DNA from: Pseudomonas akapageensis
GTDB taxonomy: Bacteria; Pseudomonadota; Gammaproteobacteria; Pseudomonadales; Pseudomonadaceae
DNA: 64,000 nucleotides
Assembly (NCBI RefSeq): GCF_011355085.1
Contig: NZ_VXCP01000010.1
Location: forward strand, 49,047 to 113,046
Direction: 5' to 3'
Shown here: positions 35,273 to 44,705 of the stretch, one piece after another
Numbering within the stretch: the stretch's first letter is position 1
Layout of the letters: the number at the start of each line of letters is the position of its first letter
Program-made: the position numbers and the translations under genes
The notes under the pieces: generated by a model
Told to the model about the DNA's origin: nothing
The model's input: only the letters and a program-made list of their open reading frames with translations
The model's database searches: none

Positions 35273-35356
35273 GGGCCCTATCGCGGGCAAGCCCGCTCCC
35301 ACAGAGATCGGTGCACGCAGATCCACTGTGGGAGCTGGCTTGCCAGCGATGAGGCC
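35273..35356. repeat. REP pair (hybrid halves)
   Basis: Two inverted REP halves directly follow the small duplicate gene. The left half is of the CGGGCAAGCCCG type and the right of the CTGGCAAGCCAG type, so the two halves are not exact complements in the core. Confidence 0.9.
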
Positions 35357-35372
35357 CCCCGCAGCCAACAAA

Positions 35373-35396
35373 AAACCCGGAACAAGTCCGGGTTTT
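35373..35396 (-). terminator. Terminator of the DEAD-box helicase gene
   Basis: A nine-base stem, AAACCCGGA and TCCGGGTTT, has a five-base loop. On the minus strand it is followed by a run of T, as expected for the end of the helicase message. The shorter T run on the plus strand may also let it work in that direction. Confidence 0.85.
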
Positions 35397-35414
35397 CAGT
35401 ACCACCACTAAACC

Positions 35415-36758
35415 TTATTCAGCAGCCGGAGCCGTCGGCTTGCGGCGCTTGAGCGGCGCCATGCCGTCCTGGCTGACCAGTGCCGGGGCGTCCGACTTCG
35501 GACGGTTGGCGCTCTTGCGCTTGGTCGGGGTCTTGGCGGCGGCTTTCTTGTCGGTCTTCTTGTCGGTCTTTTTCTTCTTCACACCGACAGCCTTGCCCGA
35601 CGCCTTGACCTTCTTCGGACCGCTATAGGTGCCTTTGACTTCCTTGATGACGCGACGCTCGAAACGCTGCTTGAGATAGCGCTCGATGCTCGACATCAGG
35701 TTCCAGTCGCCATGGGTGATCAGCGAGATGGCAAGGCCTTCATTGCCTGCCCGACCGGTACGACCGATACGGTGTACATACTCGTCGCCGCTGCGTGGCA
35801 TTTCGAAGTTGATCACCAGGTCCAGGCCGTCCACATCCAGCCCGCGCGCGGCGACATCGGTCGCCACCAGGATCTTCACGCCACCCTGCTTGAGGCGGTC
35901 GATGGCCAGCTTGCGGTCCTTCTGGTCCTTGTCGCCGTGCAGGACGAAGGCCTTGTATTCCTGCGCCACCAGGCGCCCGTAGAGGCGGTCGGCCATGGCC
36001 CGGGTGTTGGTGAAGACGATCGCCTTCTGGTACGTCTCGTTGGCCAACAGCCAATTGAGGATCTGCTCTTTGTGAACGTTGTGGTCAGCGGTGATGATCT
36101 GCTGGCGGGTGCCTTCGTTCAGCTGGCTGACGCTGTTGATTAACAGGTGCTCGGGGTTGTTCAGCACCTTGCCGATCATCTCGCGCAAGCCGGCACCACC
36201 GGTGGTGGCGGAGAACAGCAGGGTCTGCTGACGGTTCTTGCTTTCGTCGCATAGGCGCTGAACGTCTTCGGCAAAGCCCATGTCGAGCATGCGGTCGGCT
36301 TCATCGAGCACCAGCACTTCGACTTCGTTCAGGTCCAGGGTACCGGCGTTGAGGTGCTCGAGCAGGCGACCCGGGGTGCCAATAAGGATATCCGGTACCT
36401 TGCGCAGCATCGCGGCCTGCACCTTGAAGTCTTCACCGCCGGTGATCAGGCCGGACTTGATGAAGGTGAACTGGGAAAACCGCTCGACTTCCTTGAGGGT
36501 TTGCTGGGCCAGTTCACGGGTCGGCAGCAGGATCAGTGCGCGAATGGTCACGCGGACCTTGGCCGGACCGATCAGGCGGTTGAGGATCGGCAGAACAAAA
36601 GCGGCGGTCTTGCCACTGCCGGTCTGTGCCGTCACCCGCAGGTCACGCCCCTGCAGCGCCAGCGGAAGAGCCGCTACCTGGACCGGGGTTGGCTCGACAA
36701 ATTTAAGCTCGGCCACGGCTTTGAGCAGGCGTTCGTGCAGGGCGAATTGGGAAAACAC
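35415..36758 (-). CDS. DEAD-box ATP-dependent RNA helicase
   Basis: This protein of about 447 residues has the full DEAD-box set: Q motif (FVEPTPVQ), AQTGSGKT, PTRELAQQ, GTPGR, VLDEADRMLD, SATT, ATDVAARGLD and HRIGRTGRAG. A lysine-rich tail of about 80 residues (KKKKTDKKTDKKAA) probably binds RNA. Such enzymes remodel RNA in ribosome assembly or decay; it is not clearly RhlB, SrmB or DbpA. I chose a GTG at 36758 with GAGG eight bases upstream; an ATG eight codons earlier lacks a ribosome site. Confidence 0.92.
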   Translation of the reverse strand: MFSQFALHERLLKAVAELKFVEPTPVQVAALPLALQGRDLRVTAQTGSGKTAAFVLPILNRLIGPAKVRVTIRALILLPTRELAQQTLKEVERFSQFTFIKSGLITGGEDFKVQAAMLRKVPDILIGTPGRLLEHLNAGTLDLNEVEVLVLDEADRMLDMGFAEDVQRLCDESKNRQQTLLFSATTGGAGLREMIGKVLNNPEHLLINSVSQLNEGTRQQIITADHNVHKEQILNWLLANETYQKAIVFTNTRAMADRLYGRLVAQEYKAFVLHGDKDQKDRKLAIDRLKQGGVKILVATDVAARGLDVDGLDLVINFEMPRSGDEYVHRIGRTGRAGNEGLAISLITHGDWNLMSSIERYLKQRFERRVIKEVKGTYSGPKKVKASGKAVGVKKKKTDKKTDKKAAAKTPTKRKSANRPKSDAPALVSQDGMAPLKRRKPTAPAAE

Positions 36759-36962
36759 GGGTGTTACCTCGGCGAAGTACATAAATTCAACTGCATAGCG
36801 TAACGGTTTCCGGCGCCTTAGCCGAATTTCTTTACGCCTTTATCGTCATATTGGTCTGAAAAACTGCGGTGAAAAGTCTCTTCAGCCTCGCCCGGTTGGC
36901 TTTTTGGCCGGCCTTTGGGCTCTAATCGGCTCTTGTTCTCTTCGGGAATACGGGATCCACAC

Positions 36963-38264
36963 ATGGATACTCAAGCGTTATGGCTCAGTGTTATGGACAG
37001 CTTCGGCGCACTGGATAAACAGCCCATGCTGCACGCCGGGATTGGCCTCATTGTCCTGGTGGCCCTTGCCCTGACGCTGGGTCGCGTGGCGCGCTATCTG
37101 ATCCTGCACGGGATCAAGCTGCTGTCGAAGCAACCGGCCCTGCACTGGCTCGACGACCTGCTGCACAACAAGGTATTCCACCGCCTGGCGCAAATGGTCC
37201 CCTCGCTGATGGTGCAGTTCGGCCTCAACCTGGTCCCGGAGCTGAGCGCCAAAAGCAGCCGGTTTCTCGGCAACCTGGCGCTGTCGATCAGCATTCTGTT
37301 CCTGCTCCTGGCGGTGAGTGCCCTGCTCAACGCCCTGCTGGATATCTATGCGCGCACCCGTCACGCCCGCACCCGCTCGATCAAGGGCTATGTGCAACTG
37401 GCCAAGATGGTGATTTATATCTTCGGCACCATCATTATCGTCGCCACCCTGATCAACCGCTCGCCGCTGTTGCTGCTGTCGGGGCTCGGTGCGATGTCGG
37501 CGGTGATCCTGCTGGTCTACAAGGACACCCTGCTGTCGTTCGTCGCCAGCGTGCAATTGACCAGCAACGACATGCTGCGCGTCGGCGACTGGATCGAGAT
37601 GCCCCAGGTCGGCGCCGACGGCGACGTGGTGGATATCACCCTGCACACGGTCAAGGTGCAGAATTTCGACAAGACCATCGTCTCGATTCCCACCTGGCGC
37701 CTGATGTCCGAGTCATTCAAGAACTGGCGTGGCATGCAGCAGGCCGGTGGCCGACGGATCAAGCGCAGCCTGTTCATCGACGCCGGCAGCGTGCGCTTCC
37801 TGCAGGACGATGAAGAGCTCACACTGTCCCGAGTGCACCTGCTGACCGACTATATAACCCGAAAAAAAGCCGAATTGCAGAGCTGGAACGAAGCCCAGGG
37901 CAGCGTCGCCAAACTGTCGGCCAACCGCCGGCGCCTGACCAATATCGGCACCTTTCGCGCCTATGCACTGGCATACCTGAAGAGCAACCCGGAGATCCAG
38001 CCGAACATGACCTGCATGGTCCGCCAGATGCAGGCCACTGCCCAGGGCGTGCCGCTGGAGATCTACTGCTTTACCCGCACCACGGCGTGGGCCGAGTACG
38101 AGCGGATCCAGGGCGACATCTTCGACTATCTGTTGGCTGTGCTGCCGGAGTTCGGTCTCAACCTTTACCAGCAGCCCAGCGGCAACGACCTGCGCGCAGG
38201 CTTACTGCGCGCCCCTCTGGCCGAGCAAAGCCGCACGCCCGTTACCGAGCCGACTGATCCATAG
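36963..38264 (+). CDS. Mechanosensitive ion channel family protein (YbdG-like MscS)
   Basis: This 433-residue protein is an MscS-type channel of the YbdG/MscM group. Five hydrophobic segments precede the pore helix region (GLGAMSAVILLVYKDTLLSFVASVQL at about 180-205), followed by the beta domain (RVGDWIEMPQVGADGDVVDITL) and a large soluble C-terminal domain. It would release solutes on osmotic downshock. I chose the ATG at 36963, since an upstream ATG adds 16 non-family residues. The last 63 bases overlap the convergent transporter gene. Confidence 0.9.
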   Translation: MDTQALWLSVMDSFGALDKQPMLHAGIGLIVLVALALTLGRVARYLILHGIKLLSKQPALHWLDDLLHNKVFHRLAQMVPSLMVQFGLNLVPELSAKSSRFLGNLALSISILFLLLAVSALLNALLDIYARTRHARTRSIKGYVQLAKMVIYIFGTIIIVATLINRSPLLLLSGLGAMSAVILLVYKDTLLSFVASVQLTSNDMLRVGDWIEMPQVGADGDVVDITLHTVKVQNFDKTIVSIPTWRLMSESFKNWRGMQQAGGRRIKRSLFIDAGSVRFLQDDEELTLSRVHLLTDYITRKKAELQSWNEAQGSVAKLSANRRRLTNIGTFRAYALAYLKSNPEIQPNMTCMVRQMQATAQGVPLEIYCFTRTTAWAEYERIQGDIFDYLLAVLPEFGLNLYQQPSGNDLRAGLLRAPLAEQSRTPVTEPTDP

Positions 38265-39083
38265 GGACGCCAGGATGATCAACCCGCCAATGAACAACCG
38301 GCCCAATGGCTCGTGCTGATTCCAGATCAGCAGGTTGAGCAACAGGCCGATGGGCACATGCAGGTTGTTCATCACCGCCAGGGTGCCGCCTGAAACCAGG
38401 CAGGCGCCCTTGTTCCACCAGTACAGCCCCAGCGCTGTCGAACACAGCCCCAGAAAGCCCAGCACGCCCCACTGCACGGACGTCTGCGGCAGATGCTGGG
38501 TATTGCCGAACAACAGAAACGCCGGCAGCACCACCAGCAGCGCGCCGAGATAGAAATAGCCAAAGCGTCGGTAGTGCGGCAGGTCACTGGGGTAGCGCGC
38601 CACCAGATGCTTGTACAGCACCTGGCCTGCGGCATAGGTGAAGTTGGCCAGTTGCAGCAGCAAAAAGCCCATGAAGAAGTCCGGACTGATGCGGTCGAAG
38701 CGAATGATCGCGGCCCCCGCCACTGCCACCAGTGCCGCCAGCAGTGCCCAGGGATTGAAACGCCGGTTCAGGGCATCTTCGATCAGGGTCACGTGCAAGG
38801 GGGTAAGAATGGTGAACAGCAGCACTTCCGGCACCGTCAGTACCCGGAAGCTCAGGTATAGGCACACGTACGTAATGCCGAACTGCAGCGCTCCGATCAG
38901 CAGCATCGAGCGCATGAAGCGCGGCTCGACCTGGCGCCAGCGGGTCAGTGGCAGGAACACCAGCCCTGCCAGCAGTACCCGGACCAGCACCGCGAAGTAA
39001 CTGTCGACGTGACCGGCCAGGTATTCGCCGATCAGGCTGAAGGAAAACGCCTGAATGAATGTGACAACCAGTAGATAGCCCAT
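38202..39083 (-). CDS. EamA family carboxylate/amino acid/amine transporter
   Basis: This 293-residue protein has ten predicted membrane helices in two EamA repeats. The text (MGYLLVVTFIQAFSFSLIGEYLAG) fits the subgroup named carboxylate/amino acid/amine transporter (YtfF-like). It probably exports or imports small metabolites across the inner membrane. The 3' end overlaps the mscS-like gene by 63 bases on the opposite strand. The charged C-terminus (GNGRAALLGQRGAQ) is encoded in that overlap. Confidence 0.88.
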   Translation of the reverse strand: MGYLLVVTFIQAFSFSLIGEYLAGHVDSYFAVLVRVLLAGLVFLPLTRWRQVEPRFMRSMLLIGALQFGITYVCLYLSFRVLTVPEVLLFTILTPLHVTLIEDALNRRFNPWALLAALVAVAGAAIIRFDRISPDFFMGFLLLQLANFTYAAGQVLYKHLVARYPSDLPHYRRFGYFYLGALLVVLPAFLLFGNTQHLPQTSVQWGVLGFLGLCSTALGLYWWNKGACLVSGGTLAVMNNLHVPIGLLLNLLIWNQHEPLGRLFIGGLIILASLWISRLGNGRAALLGQRGAQ

Positions 39084-39144
39084 GTGTGCCCCTTGCCTGA
39101 ATGGCGGGGACCTTAGCGGTTTGGGGCGAAGGGGGCAACTGAAA

Positions 39145-39250
39145 GGCCTGCGGCCTTTATCGCTGGCAAGCCAGCTCCCACAGGGGATCAGAGTCAGACC
39201 ACAATTCTGTGGGCGACGATCATCTCTGTGGGAGCTGGCTTGCCAGCGAT
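39145..39250. repeat. REP pair between transporter and azoreductase genes
   Basis: CGCTGGCAAGCCAGCTCCCACAG at 39161-39183 and its inverted copy at 39226-39248, both of the CTGGCAAGCCAG type, are separated by about 42 bases. The spacer contains a third CTGTGGG fragment at 39207-39213. Confidence 0.88.
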
Positions 39251-39268
39251 TTGGGTCACCGCAGTGCT

Positions 39269-39868
39269 TCAGGCCACATCCGCCAGCAATTCCCTGGCCC
39301 GATTCAACCCCTTCTCATGGAAATCACCACCCATGTTCAGCCCCTCGGCATGGATGAAGCTCACATCATGGATCCCGATGAAGCCCATCACCTGACGCAG
39401 GTAGGGTTCCTGGTGATCGCTGGGGCTGCCGGCGTAGATGCCGCCACGGGCGGTCAGGACGTAGGCGCGCTTGCCGGTGAGCAGGCCCTGCGGGCCGGTT
39501 TCGGTGTACTTGAAGGTCACGCCGGCACGCAGGACATGGTCCAGCCAGGCCTTGAGGGTGCTGGGGATGGCGAAGTTGTACATCGGTGCAGCCAGTACCA
39601 GGACATCGGCGGCCAGGACTTCGTCGGTCAGCTCGTTGGAGCGTTGCAATGCTTGCAGTTCAGAGGCGCTGCGCTGTTCCGCCGGCTTCATCCAGCCACC
39701 GAGCAGATTGGCGTCCAGGTGCGGTACCGGGTTGACGGCCAGGTCACGCACAGTGATCTGGTCGGCCGGGTGCGCGGCCTGCCATTGGCTGATGAATTGC
39801 TGGGTCAACTGCCGCGAGATCGAGTCTTGCTGGCGGGCGCTGCTTTCGATGATCAGGACACGGGACAT
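39269..39868 (-). CDS. azoR: FMN-dependent NADH-azoreductase
   Basis: This 199-residue flavodoxin-fold protein matches AzoR (formerly AcpD). It starts MSRVLIIESSARQQDSISRQL with the phosphate-binding loop for FMN, and has the APMYNFAIPSTLKAWLDHVLRAG and TARGGIYAGSP segments of the family. It reduces quinones and azo compounds with NADH. By order it matches AzoR3 (PA3223) upstream of a LysR-led cluster. The 3' end is rich in G- and T-ending codons and lies 19 bases from a REP pair. Confidence 0.93.
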   Translation of the reverse strand: MSRVLIIESSARQQDSISRQLTQQFISQWQAAHPADQITVRDLAVNPVPHLDANLLGGWMKPAEQRSASELQALQRSNELTDEVLAADVLVLAAPMYNFAIPSTLKAWLDHVLRAGVTFKYTETGPQGLLTGKRAYVLTARGGIYAGSPSDHQEPYLRQVMGFIGIHDVSFIHAEGLNMGGDFHEKGLNRARELLADVA

Positions 39869-40034
39869 TGGGTTAACTCCATCGGGGGTGGGGTAAGTCG
39901 ATGGAGTGAAGATTACTGAGGGGCCAATCGATTAAAAAGCGCAAAAAACAGGTACAATCTATCAAATAAGTTGTTTTATCGGAGCGATGCTCTAACCTGA
40001 CAGACAGGCCTGCCAGGTCGTTTCCGATGGGGTG

Positions 40035-40349
40035 TCAGGCCGGTTTGCAGTCCAGGTTGATGCGCAGTTTGATGATGCCGCGGTTGAATTTGGCGGTGAC
40101 ATCCTTGCTCTGTTTCGCGGGAATCTGCACCCGGCGAGTGCGCGGCGCCTCCGGTCCATTGGCAAAGACGACCTTGCACTGGGCGGCCACGTCACCATAG
40201 TTGTTCACGGTGATCGACCCCATGTCGCCATAGGTATCGTAGGTGGTGTAGTCGATTTTCACGCCATCGAGCGACTTCTCGACATCGATAGGGTAGGCAA
40301 AGGCAGCCATCGGCAACAGCGCCAGCAATACCACACAACACTTATTCAT
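40035..40349 (-). CDS. Small secreted protein of unknown function
   Basis: This 104-residue protein has a signal peptide (MNKCCVVLLALLPMAAFA) and a mature part of about 86 residues with beta-rich text (GSITVNNYGDVAAQCKVVFANGP) that resembles an Ig-like periplasmic domain. Two cysteines in the mature part (AAQCKVV and NLDCKPA) could pair. Close relatives in pseudomonads have been mislabelled as 3-phosphoglycerate kinase; nothing here supports that. It is divergent from the LysR gene and may be its target. Confidence 0.8.
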   Translation of the reverse strand: MNKCCVVLLALLPMAAFAYPIDVEKSLDGVKIDYTTYDTYGDMGSITVNNYGDVAAQCKVVFANGPEAPRTRRVQIPAKQSKDVTAKFNRGIIKLRINLDCKPA

Positions 40350-40395
40350 ACGGCAGTCTCCATGGGGGGCTGCCAGCTTAGGACAAGAGGAGGCG

Positions 40396-41322
40396 ATGAT
40401 GAAAGCGCCGCGCGTTACCCTGGATCAATGGAGAACATTGCAGGCGGTCGTCGATCACGGCGGCTTCGCCCAGGCCGCCGAAGCGCTGCACCGTTCGCAA
40501 TCCTCGGTCAGCTACACCGTGGCGCGCATGCAGGATCAACTGGGTGTACCGCTGCTGCGCATCGATGGGCGCAAGGCGGTGCTGACCGAAGCCGGCGGCG
40601 TGCTGTTGCGCCGTTCGCGACAACTGGTCAAGCAGGCCAGCCAGCTCGAAGACCTGGCCCATCATATGGAGCAAGGCTGGGAAGCCGAAGTGCGCCTGGT
40701 GGTGGATGCCGCCTATCCCACCGCCCGCCTGGTCCGGGCACTGACCGCGTTCATGCCGCAGAGCCGCGGCTGCCGGGTGCGCCTGCGCGAGGAAGTGCTG
40801 TCGGGCGTCGAGGAAGTGCTGCAAGAAGGCGTCGCGGACCTGGCCATCAGCGGCTTCAATATTCCCGGCTACCTGGGCACCGAATTGAGCACCGTCGAAT
40901 TCGTCGCCGTGGCGCACCCCGAACATGCCCTGCACCGTTTGCAACGTGAATTGAGCTTCCAGGACCTGGAAAGTCAGTTGCAGGTGGTGATTCGCGACTC
41001 CGGCCGCCACCAGCCACGGGACGTCGGTTGGCTGGGCGCCGAGCAACGCTGGACGGTCGGCAGCCTGGCGACCGCCGCCAGCTTCGTCAGCAGCGGCCTG
41101 GGCTTTGCCTGGCTGCCGCGCCACCTGATCGAACGAGAGCTGCACGAAGGCGTGCTCAAACCGTTGCCGCTGGAACAGGGCGGCAGCCGTCACCCGATGT
41201 GCTATCTGTACTCCAACAAGGATAAACCACTGGGCCCGGCCACTCAGATACTCATCGAGTTGCTGCGCACTTTCGACACCGCGCCGCTGGATACCCCCTT
41301 CGCGGCCCCTCAACAAGCCTGA
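40396..41322 (+). CDS. LysR family transcriptional regulator (PA3225-like)
   Basis: This 308-residue LysR regulator has the helix-turn-helix GFAQAAEALHRSQSSVSYTV near residue 25-44 and a standard effector domain. It starts ATGATG after a strong GAGGAGG site. It leads a run with hydrolase, ppiA and ABC genes, the same order as PA3225-PA3228. PA3225 has been reported (recalled) as a repressor that affects antibiotic resistance. Whether this one regulates its own cluster or distant genes cannot be seen. Confidence 0.88.
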   Translation: MMKAPRVTLDQWRTLQAVVDHGGFAQAAEALHRSQSSVSYTVARMQDQLGVPLLRIDGRKAVLTEAGGVLLRRSRQLVKQASQLEDLAHHMEQGWEAEVRLVVDAAYPTARLVRALTAFMPQSRGCRVRLREEVLSGVEEVLQEGVADLAISGFNIPGYLGTELSTVEFVAVAHPEHALHRLQRELSFQDLESQLQVVIRDSGRHQPRDVGWLGAEQRWTVGSLATAASFVSSGLGFAWLPRHLIERELHEGVLKPLPLEQGGSRHPMCYLYSNKDKPLGPATQILIELLRTFDTAPLDTPFAAPQQA

Positions 41323-41336
41323 CAGGTACGTCACCG

Positions 41337-42140
41337 ATGGCCTATTTCGAACACGATGGATGCTCGCTGCACTATGAGGAATACGGCCAGGGCGACCCGC
41401 TCGTGCTGGTTCACGGGCTGGGTTCAAGTTGCCAGGACTGGGAGTACCAGATCCCGGCGCTGGCCGAACATTACCGGGTCATCGTCACCGACGTGCGCGG
41501 CCACGGTCGCTCCGACAAGCCACGCGAACGCTACAGCATCGCCGGCTTCAGCGCCGATCTGATCGCCCTGCTGGAACACTTGAACCTGGCGCCGGTCCAC
41601 CTGGTCGGGCTGTCGATGGGTGGCATGATCGGTTTCCAGACCGCCGTGGATCAACCGGCCCTGCTGCGCAGCCTGTGCATCGTCAACAGCGCGCCCCAGG
41701 TCAAGCTCAAAAGCGCCGACGACTACCTGCAATGGGCCAAGCGCTGGGCCCTGGCGCGACTGCTGAGCCCGGCCACCGTCGGCAAGGCGCTGGGGGCGAA
41801 GCTGTTCCCCAAGCCAGGTCAGGCTGAACTGCGGCGCACAATGGCCGAGCGCTGGGCCCGGAACGACAAGCGCGCCTACGCCGCCAGTTTCGACGCCATC
41901 GTCGGCTGGGGCGTGCAGGAACGATTGTCGCGCATCACCTGTCCTACCCTGATCATCAGTGCCGACCGCGATTACACCCCGGTCGCCCTGAAAGAGCAGT
42001 ACACCGCATTGATCCCGAACGCCCATCTGGCGGTTATCGCCGATTCGCGGCACGCTACCCCACTGGATCAACCGCAAAGTTTCAACCAAACCCTGCTGCA
42101 GTTTCTGGCTGCGGTCGAAACCAAACCCAAGGATCATTGA
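41337..42140 (+). CDS. Alpha/beta hydrolase
   Basis: This 267-residue alpha/beta hydrolase has the oxyanion HG motif (VLVHGLGSS), the nucleophile elbow GLSMGG near residue 97, an acidic residue in SADRDYTPV and the late histidine in ADSRHATPL. The layout is that of small esterases or 3-oxoadipate enol-lactonase-like proteins. The substrate is unknown. It begins 14 bases after the LysR stop and ends four bases before ppiA, so an operon is likely. Confidence 0.88.
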   Translation: MAYFEHDGCSLHYEEYGQGDPLVLVHGLGSSCQDWEYQIPALAEHYRVIVTDVRGHGRSDKPRERYSIAGFSADLIALLEHLNLAPVHLVGLSMGGMIGFQTAVDQPALLRSLCIVNSAPQVKLKSADDYLQWAKRWALARLLSPATVGKALGAKLFPKPGQAELRRTMAERWARNDKRAYAASFDAIVGWGVQERLSRITCPTLIISADRDYTPVALKEQYTALIPNAHLAVIADSRHATPLDQPQSFNQTLLQFLAAVETKPKDH

Positions 42141-42144
42141 ACCT

Positions 42145-42708
42145 ATGCTGAAGAAAATCCTTCTCGCTGCCGGCTCCGTCATGTTTGCAACCAGCCTGAT
42201 GGCGGCCACCCCGGACAAAGCCCCCCACGTCATGCTGGACACCAGTATGGGCCAGATCGAAATCGAGCTGGACCCGGTCAAGGCACCGGTCACTACCAAG
42301 AACTTCCTTGAGTATGTGGACAACGGCTTCTACACCAACACCATCTTCCACCGGGTGATTCCGGGGTTCATGGCGCAGGGTGGCGGCTTTACGGCGCAGA
42401 TGCAGCAAAAGGAAACAAAAGATCCGATCAAGAATGAAGCCAGCAACGGTTTGCACAACGTGCGCGGGACCCTGTCGATGGCACGCACCAACGACCCGAA
42501 CTCGGCGACCAGCCAATTTTTCATCAACGTCAAAGACAACGATTTTCTCGACCCGGGCCGCGACGCGGGCTACGCCGTATTCGCCAAGGTCGTGAAAGGC
42601 ATGGACGTGGTCGATCAGATCGTCAATGCGCAAACCACAAACAAACAAGGCATGCAAAACGTACCTGTCGACCCAATCCTGATAAAGTCAGCCAAGCGCA
42701 TGGATTGA
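42145..42708 (+). CDS. ppiA: Periplasmic peptidyl-prolyl cis-trans isomerase A (cyclophilin)
   Basis: This 187-residue protein has a signal peptide (about residues 1-21, SLMAA) and a bacterial cyclophilin domain. Catalytic-pocket residues are visible in [16 protein letters not shown] and [18 protein letters not shown]. It helps proteins fold in the periplasm by proline isomerisation. It starts four bases after the hydrolase stop; an ABC exporter follows after 64 bases. Gene order matches PA3226-PA3228. Confidence 0.94.
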   Translation: MLKKILLAAGSVMFATSLMAATPDKAPHVMLDTSMGQIEIELDPVKAPVTTKNFLEYVDNGFYTNTIFHRVIPGFMAQGGGFTAQMQQKETKDPIKNEASNGLHNVRGTLSMARTNDPNSATSQFFINVKDNDFLDPGRDAGYAVFAKVVKGMDVVDQIVNAQTTNKQGMQNVPVDPILIKSAKRMD

Positions 42709-42772
42709 GCGCTGACCTGAAGGCATTGGTAACCGGCAAGGCCCGGTCACCTCACACGGAGAGGCCGCACCC

Positions 42773-44605
42773 ATGTTGTACCGTCGTTTCGAGCAGTTGA
42801 TCGATATTTTCCGCGACGCTCCGACGGCGGCCCCTCCGGGCAAGGTCCTGCCGTTCTACCTGTACTACCTGCGCCAGGTCTGGCCGAGTTTCGCCGCCCT
42901 TCTGGTGGTCGGCCTGATCGGTGCCCTGATCGAAGTGGCCCTGTTCAGTTACCTGAGCCGCATCATCGACCTGACCCAGAACACCCCCAATACCCGATTT
43001 TTCAGTGAGCACGGCAGCGAATTGCTGTGGATGCTGGTGGTGGCGCTGGTGCTGCGGCCGATCTTCGTCGGCCTGCACGACCTGCTGGTGCACCAGACCA
43101 TCAGCCCGGGCATGACCAGCATGATCCGCTGGCAGAACCACAGCTACGTGCTCAAACAGAGCCTGAATTTTTTCCAGAACGACTTCGCCGGGCGCATCGC
43201 CCAGCGCATCATGCAAACCGGCAACTCCCTGCGCGACTCGGCGGTGCAAGCGGTCGATGCACTCTGGCATGTGCTGATCTATGCCATCAGTTCCCTGGTA
43301 CTGTTCGCCGAAGCCGACTGGCGCCTGATGATCCCGCTGATGAGCTGGATCGCCTGTTACATCGGCGCGCTCTATTACTTCGTGCCACGGGTCAAGGAAC
43401 GCTCGGTGATTTCCTCCGACGCGCGCTCGAAACTGATGGGACGCATCGTCGACGGCTACACAAACATCGCCACGCTGAAGCTGTTCGCCCACACCCACTC
43501 CGAACAGCAATACGCCCGCGAGGCCATTACCGAACAGACCGAGAAAACCCAGTTGGCCGCCCGGGTGGTCACCAGCATGGACGTGGTCATCACCACCCTC
43601 AACGGTCTGTTGATCGCCACCACCACGGGGCTTGCCCTGTGGCTCTGGACCGAGTCGCTGATCAGCGTCGGCGCCATCGCCCTGGCCACGGGCCTGGTGA
43701 TTCGCATCGTCAACATGTCCGGCTGGATCATGTGGGTGGTCAATGGCATTTTCGAGAACATCGGCATGGTCCAGGATGGCTTGCAGACCATTGCCCAGCC
43801 GGTCAGCGTAACCGATCGCCAGGACGCGCCGCGCTTGAAGGTGGACCGCGGCGGCGTGCGCTTCGAGGATGTCGACTTTCACTATGGCAAGGGCAACCGG
43901 ATCATCAGCGGCCTGACCCTGGACATTCGCCCCGGCGAGAAGATCGGCTTGATCGGCCCTTCCGGCGCAGGCAAGTCGACCCTGGTCAACCTGCTGTTAC
44001 GCCTGTACGACCTGGAAGGCGGACGTATCCTGATCGATGGCCAGGACATTGCCCACGTCACCCAGGAAAGCCTGCGCGAGCAGATCGGCATGATCACCCA
44101 GGACACCTCGTTGCTGCACCGTTCCATTCGCGAAAACCTGCTCTACGGCAAACCCGGCGCCAGCGATGACGAGCTCTGGGAAGCGGTACGCAAGGCCCGC
44201 GCCGACGAATTCATCCCCCAGCTTTCCGATGCCCAGGGCCGTACCGGCTTCGATGCCCATGTAGGCGAACGCGGGGTCAAGCTGTCCGGTGGTCAGCGGC
44301 AGCGGATCGCCATTGCCCGGGTACTGCTCAAGAATGCACCGATCCTGATCATGGACGAGGCCACCTCCGCCCTCGACTCGGAGGTCGAGGCAGCCATCCA
44401 GGAGAGCCTGGAAACCCTGATGCACGGCAAGACCGTGATCGCCATCGCCCACCGGCTGTCGACCATCGCACGGATGGACCGGCTGGTGGTGCTGGAGAAA
44501 GGGCATATCGCCGAGAGTGGCAGCCACAGCGAATTGCTGGCGCATCAGGGGTTGTACGCGCGGTTGTGGCATCACCAGACGGGTGGGTTTGTGGGGATTG
44601 ATTGA
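42773..44605 (+). CDS. ABC exporter, fused permease and ATP-binding protein
   Basis: This 610-residue half-transporter has an N-terminal six-helix domain (about 25-330) and a C-terminal ATPase with GPSGAGKST (Walker A), LSGGQRQRIAIA (signature), ILIMDEATSALDSE (Walker B) and IAHRLST (H loop). It works as a dimer and exports a lipid, peptide or drug; the P. aeruginosa counterpart is PA3228. The last 30 codons use many G- and T-ending codons, and a REP pair starts one base after the stop. Confidence 0.93.
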   Translation: MLYRRFEQLIDIFRDAPTAAPPGKVLPFYLYYLRQVWPSFAALLVVGLIGALIEVALFSYLSRIIDLTQNTPNTRFFSEHGSELLWMLVVALVLRPIFVGLHDLLVHQTISPGMTSMIRWQNHSYVLKQSLNFFQNDFAGRIAQRIMQTGNSLRDSAVQAVDALWHVLIYAISSLVLFAEADWRLMIPLMSWIACYIGALYYFVPRVKERSVISSDARSKLMGRIVDGYTNIATLKLFAHTHSEQQYAREAITEQTEKTQLAARVVTSMDVVITTLNGLLIATTTGLALWLWTESLISVGAIALATGLVIRIVNMSGWIMWVVNGIFENIGMVQDGLQTIAQPVSVTDRQDAPRLKVDRGGVRFEDVDFHYGKGNRIISGLTLDIRPGEKIGLIGPSGAGKSTLVNLLLRLYDLEGGRILIDGQDIAHVTQESLREQIGMITQDTSLLHRSIRENLLYGKPGASDDELWEAVRKARADEFIPQLSDAQGRTGFDAHVGERGVKLSGGQRQRIAIARVLLKNAPILIMDEATSALDSEVEAAIQESLETLMHGKTVIAIAHRLSTIARMDRLVVLEKGHIAESGSHSELLAHQGLYARLWHHQTGGFVGID

Positions 44606-44689
44606 AGGCCTCATCGCGGGCAAGCCCGCTCCCACAGAGGTAGGCGTTGCACATTCCCTGTGGGAGCTGGCTTGCCAGCGATGAGGCCC
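44606..44689. repeat. REP pair (hybrid halves) after the ABC gene
   Basis: The left half is GCGGGCAAGCCCGCTCCCACAG and the right inverted half is of the CTGGCTTGCCAG type. The element starts directly at the ABC gene stop and ends 16 bases before the end of the convergent acyltransferase gene. Confidence 0.9.
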
Positions 44690-44705
44690 TCGAAGCCAAC
44701 ACAAA

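Noticed and set aside
35273..35356. REP pairs considered as transcription terminators or small RNA genes
   Set aside because: They recur after unrelated genes with the same core and no T run, so they are better explained as REP elements; effects on mRNA ends are possible but not specific.
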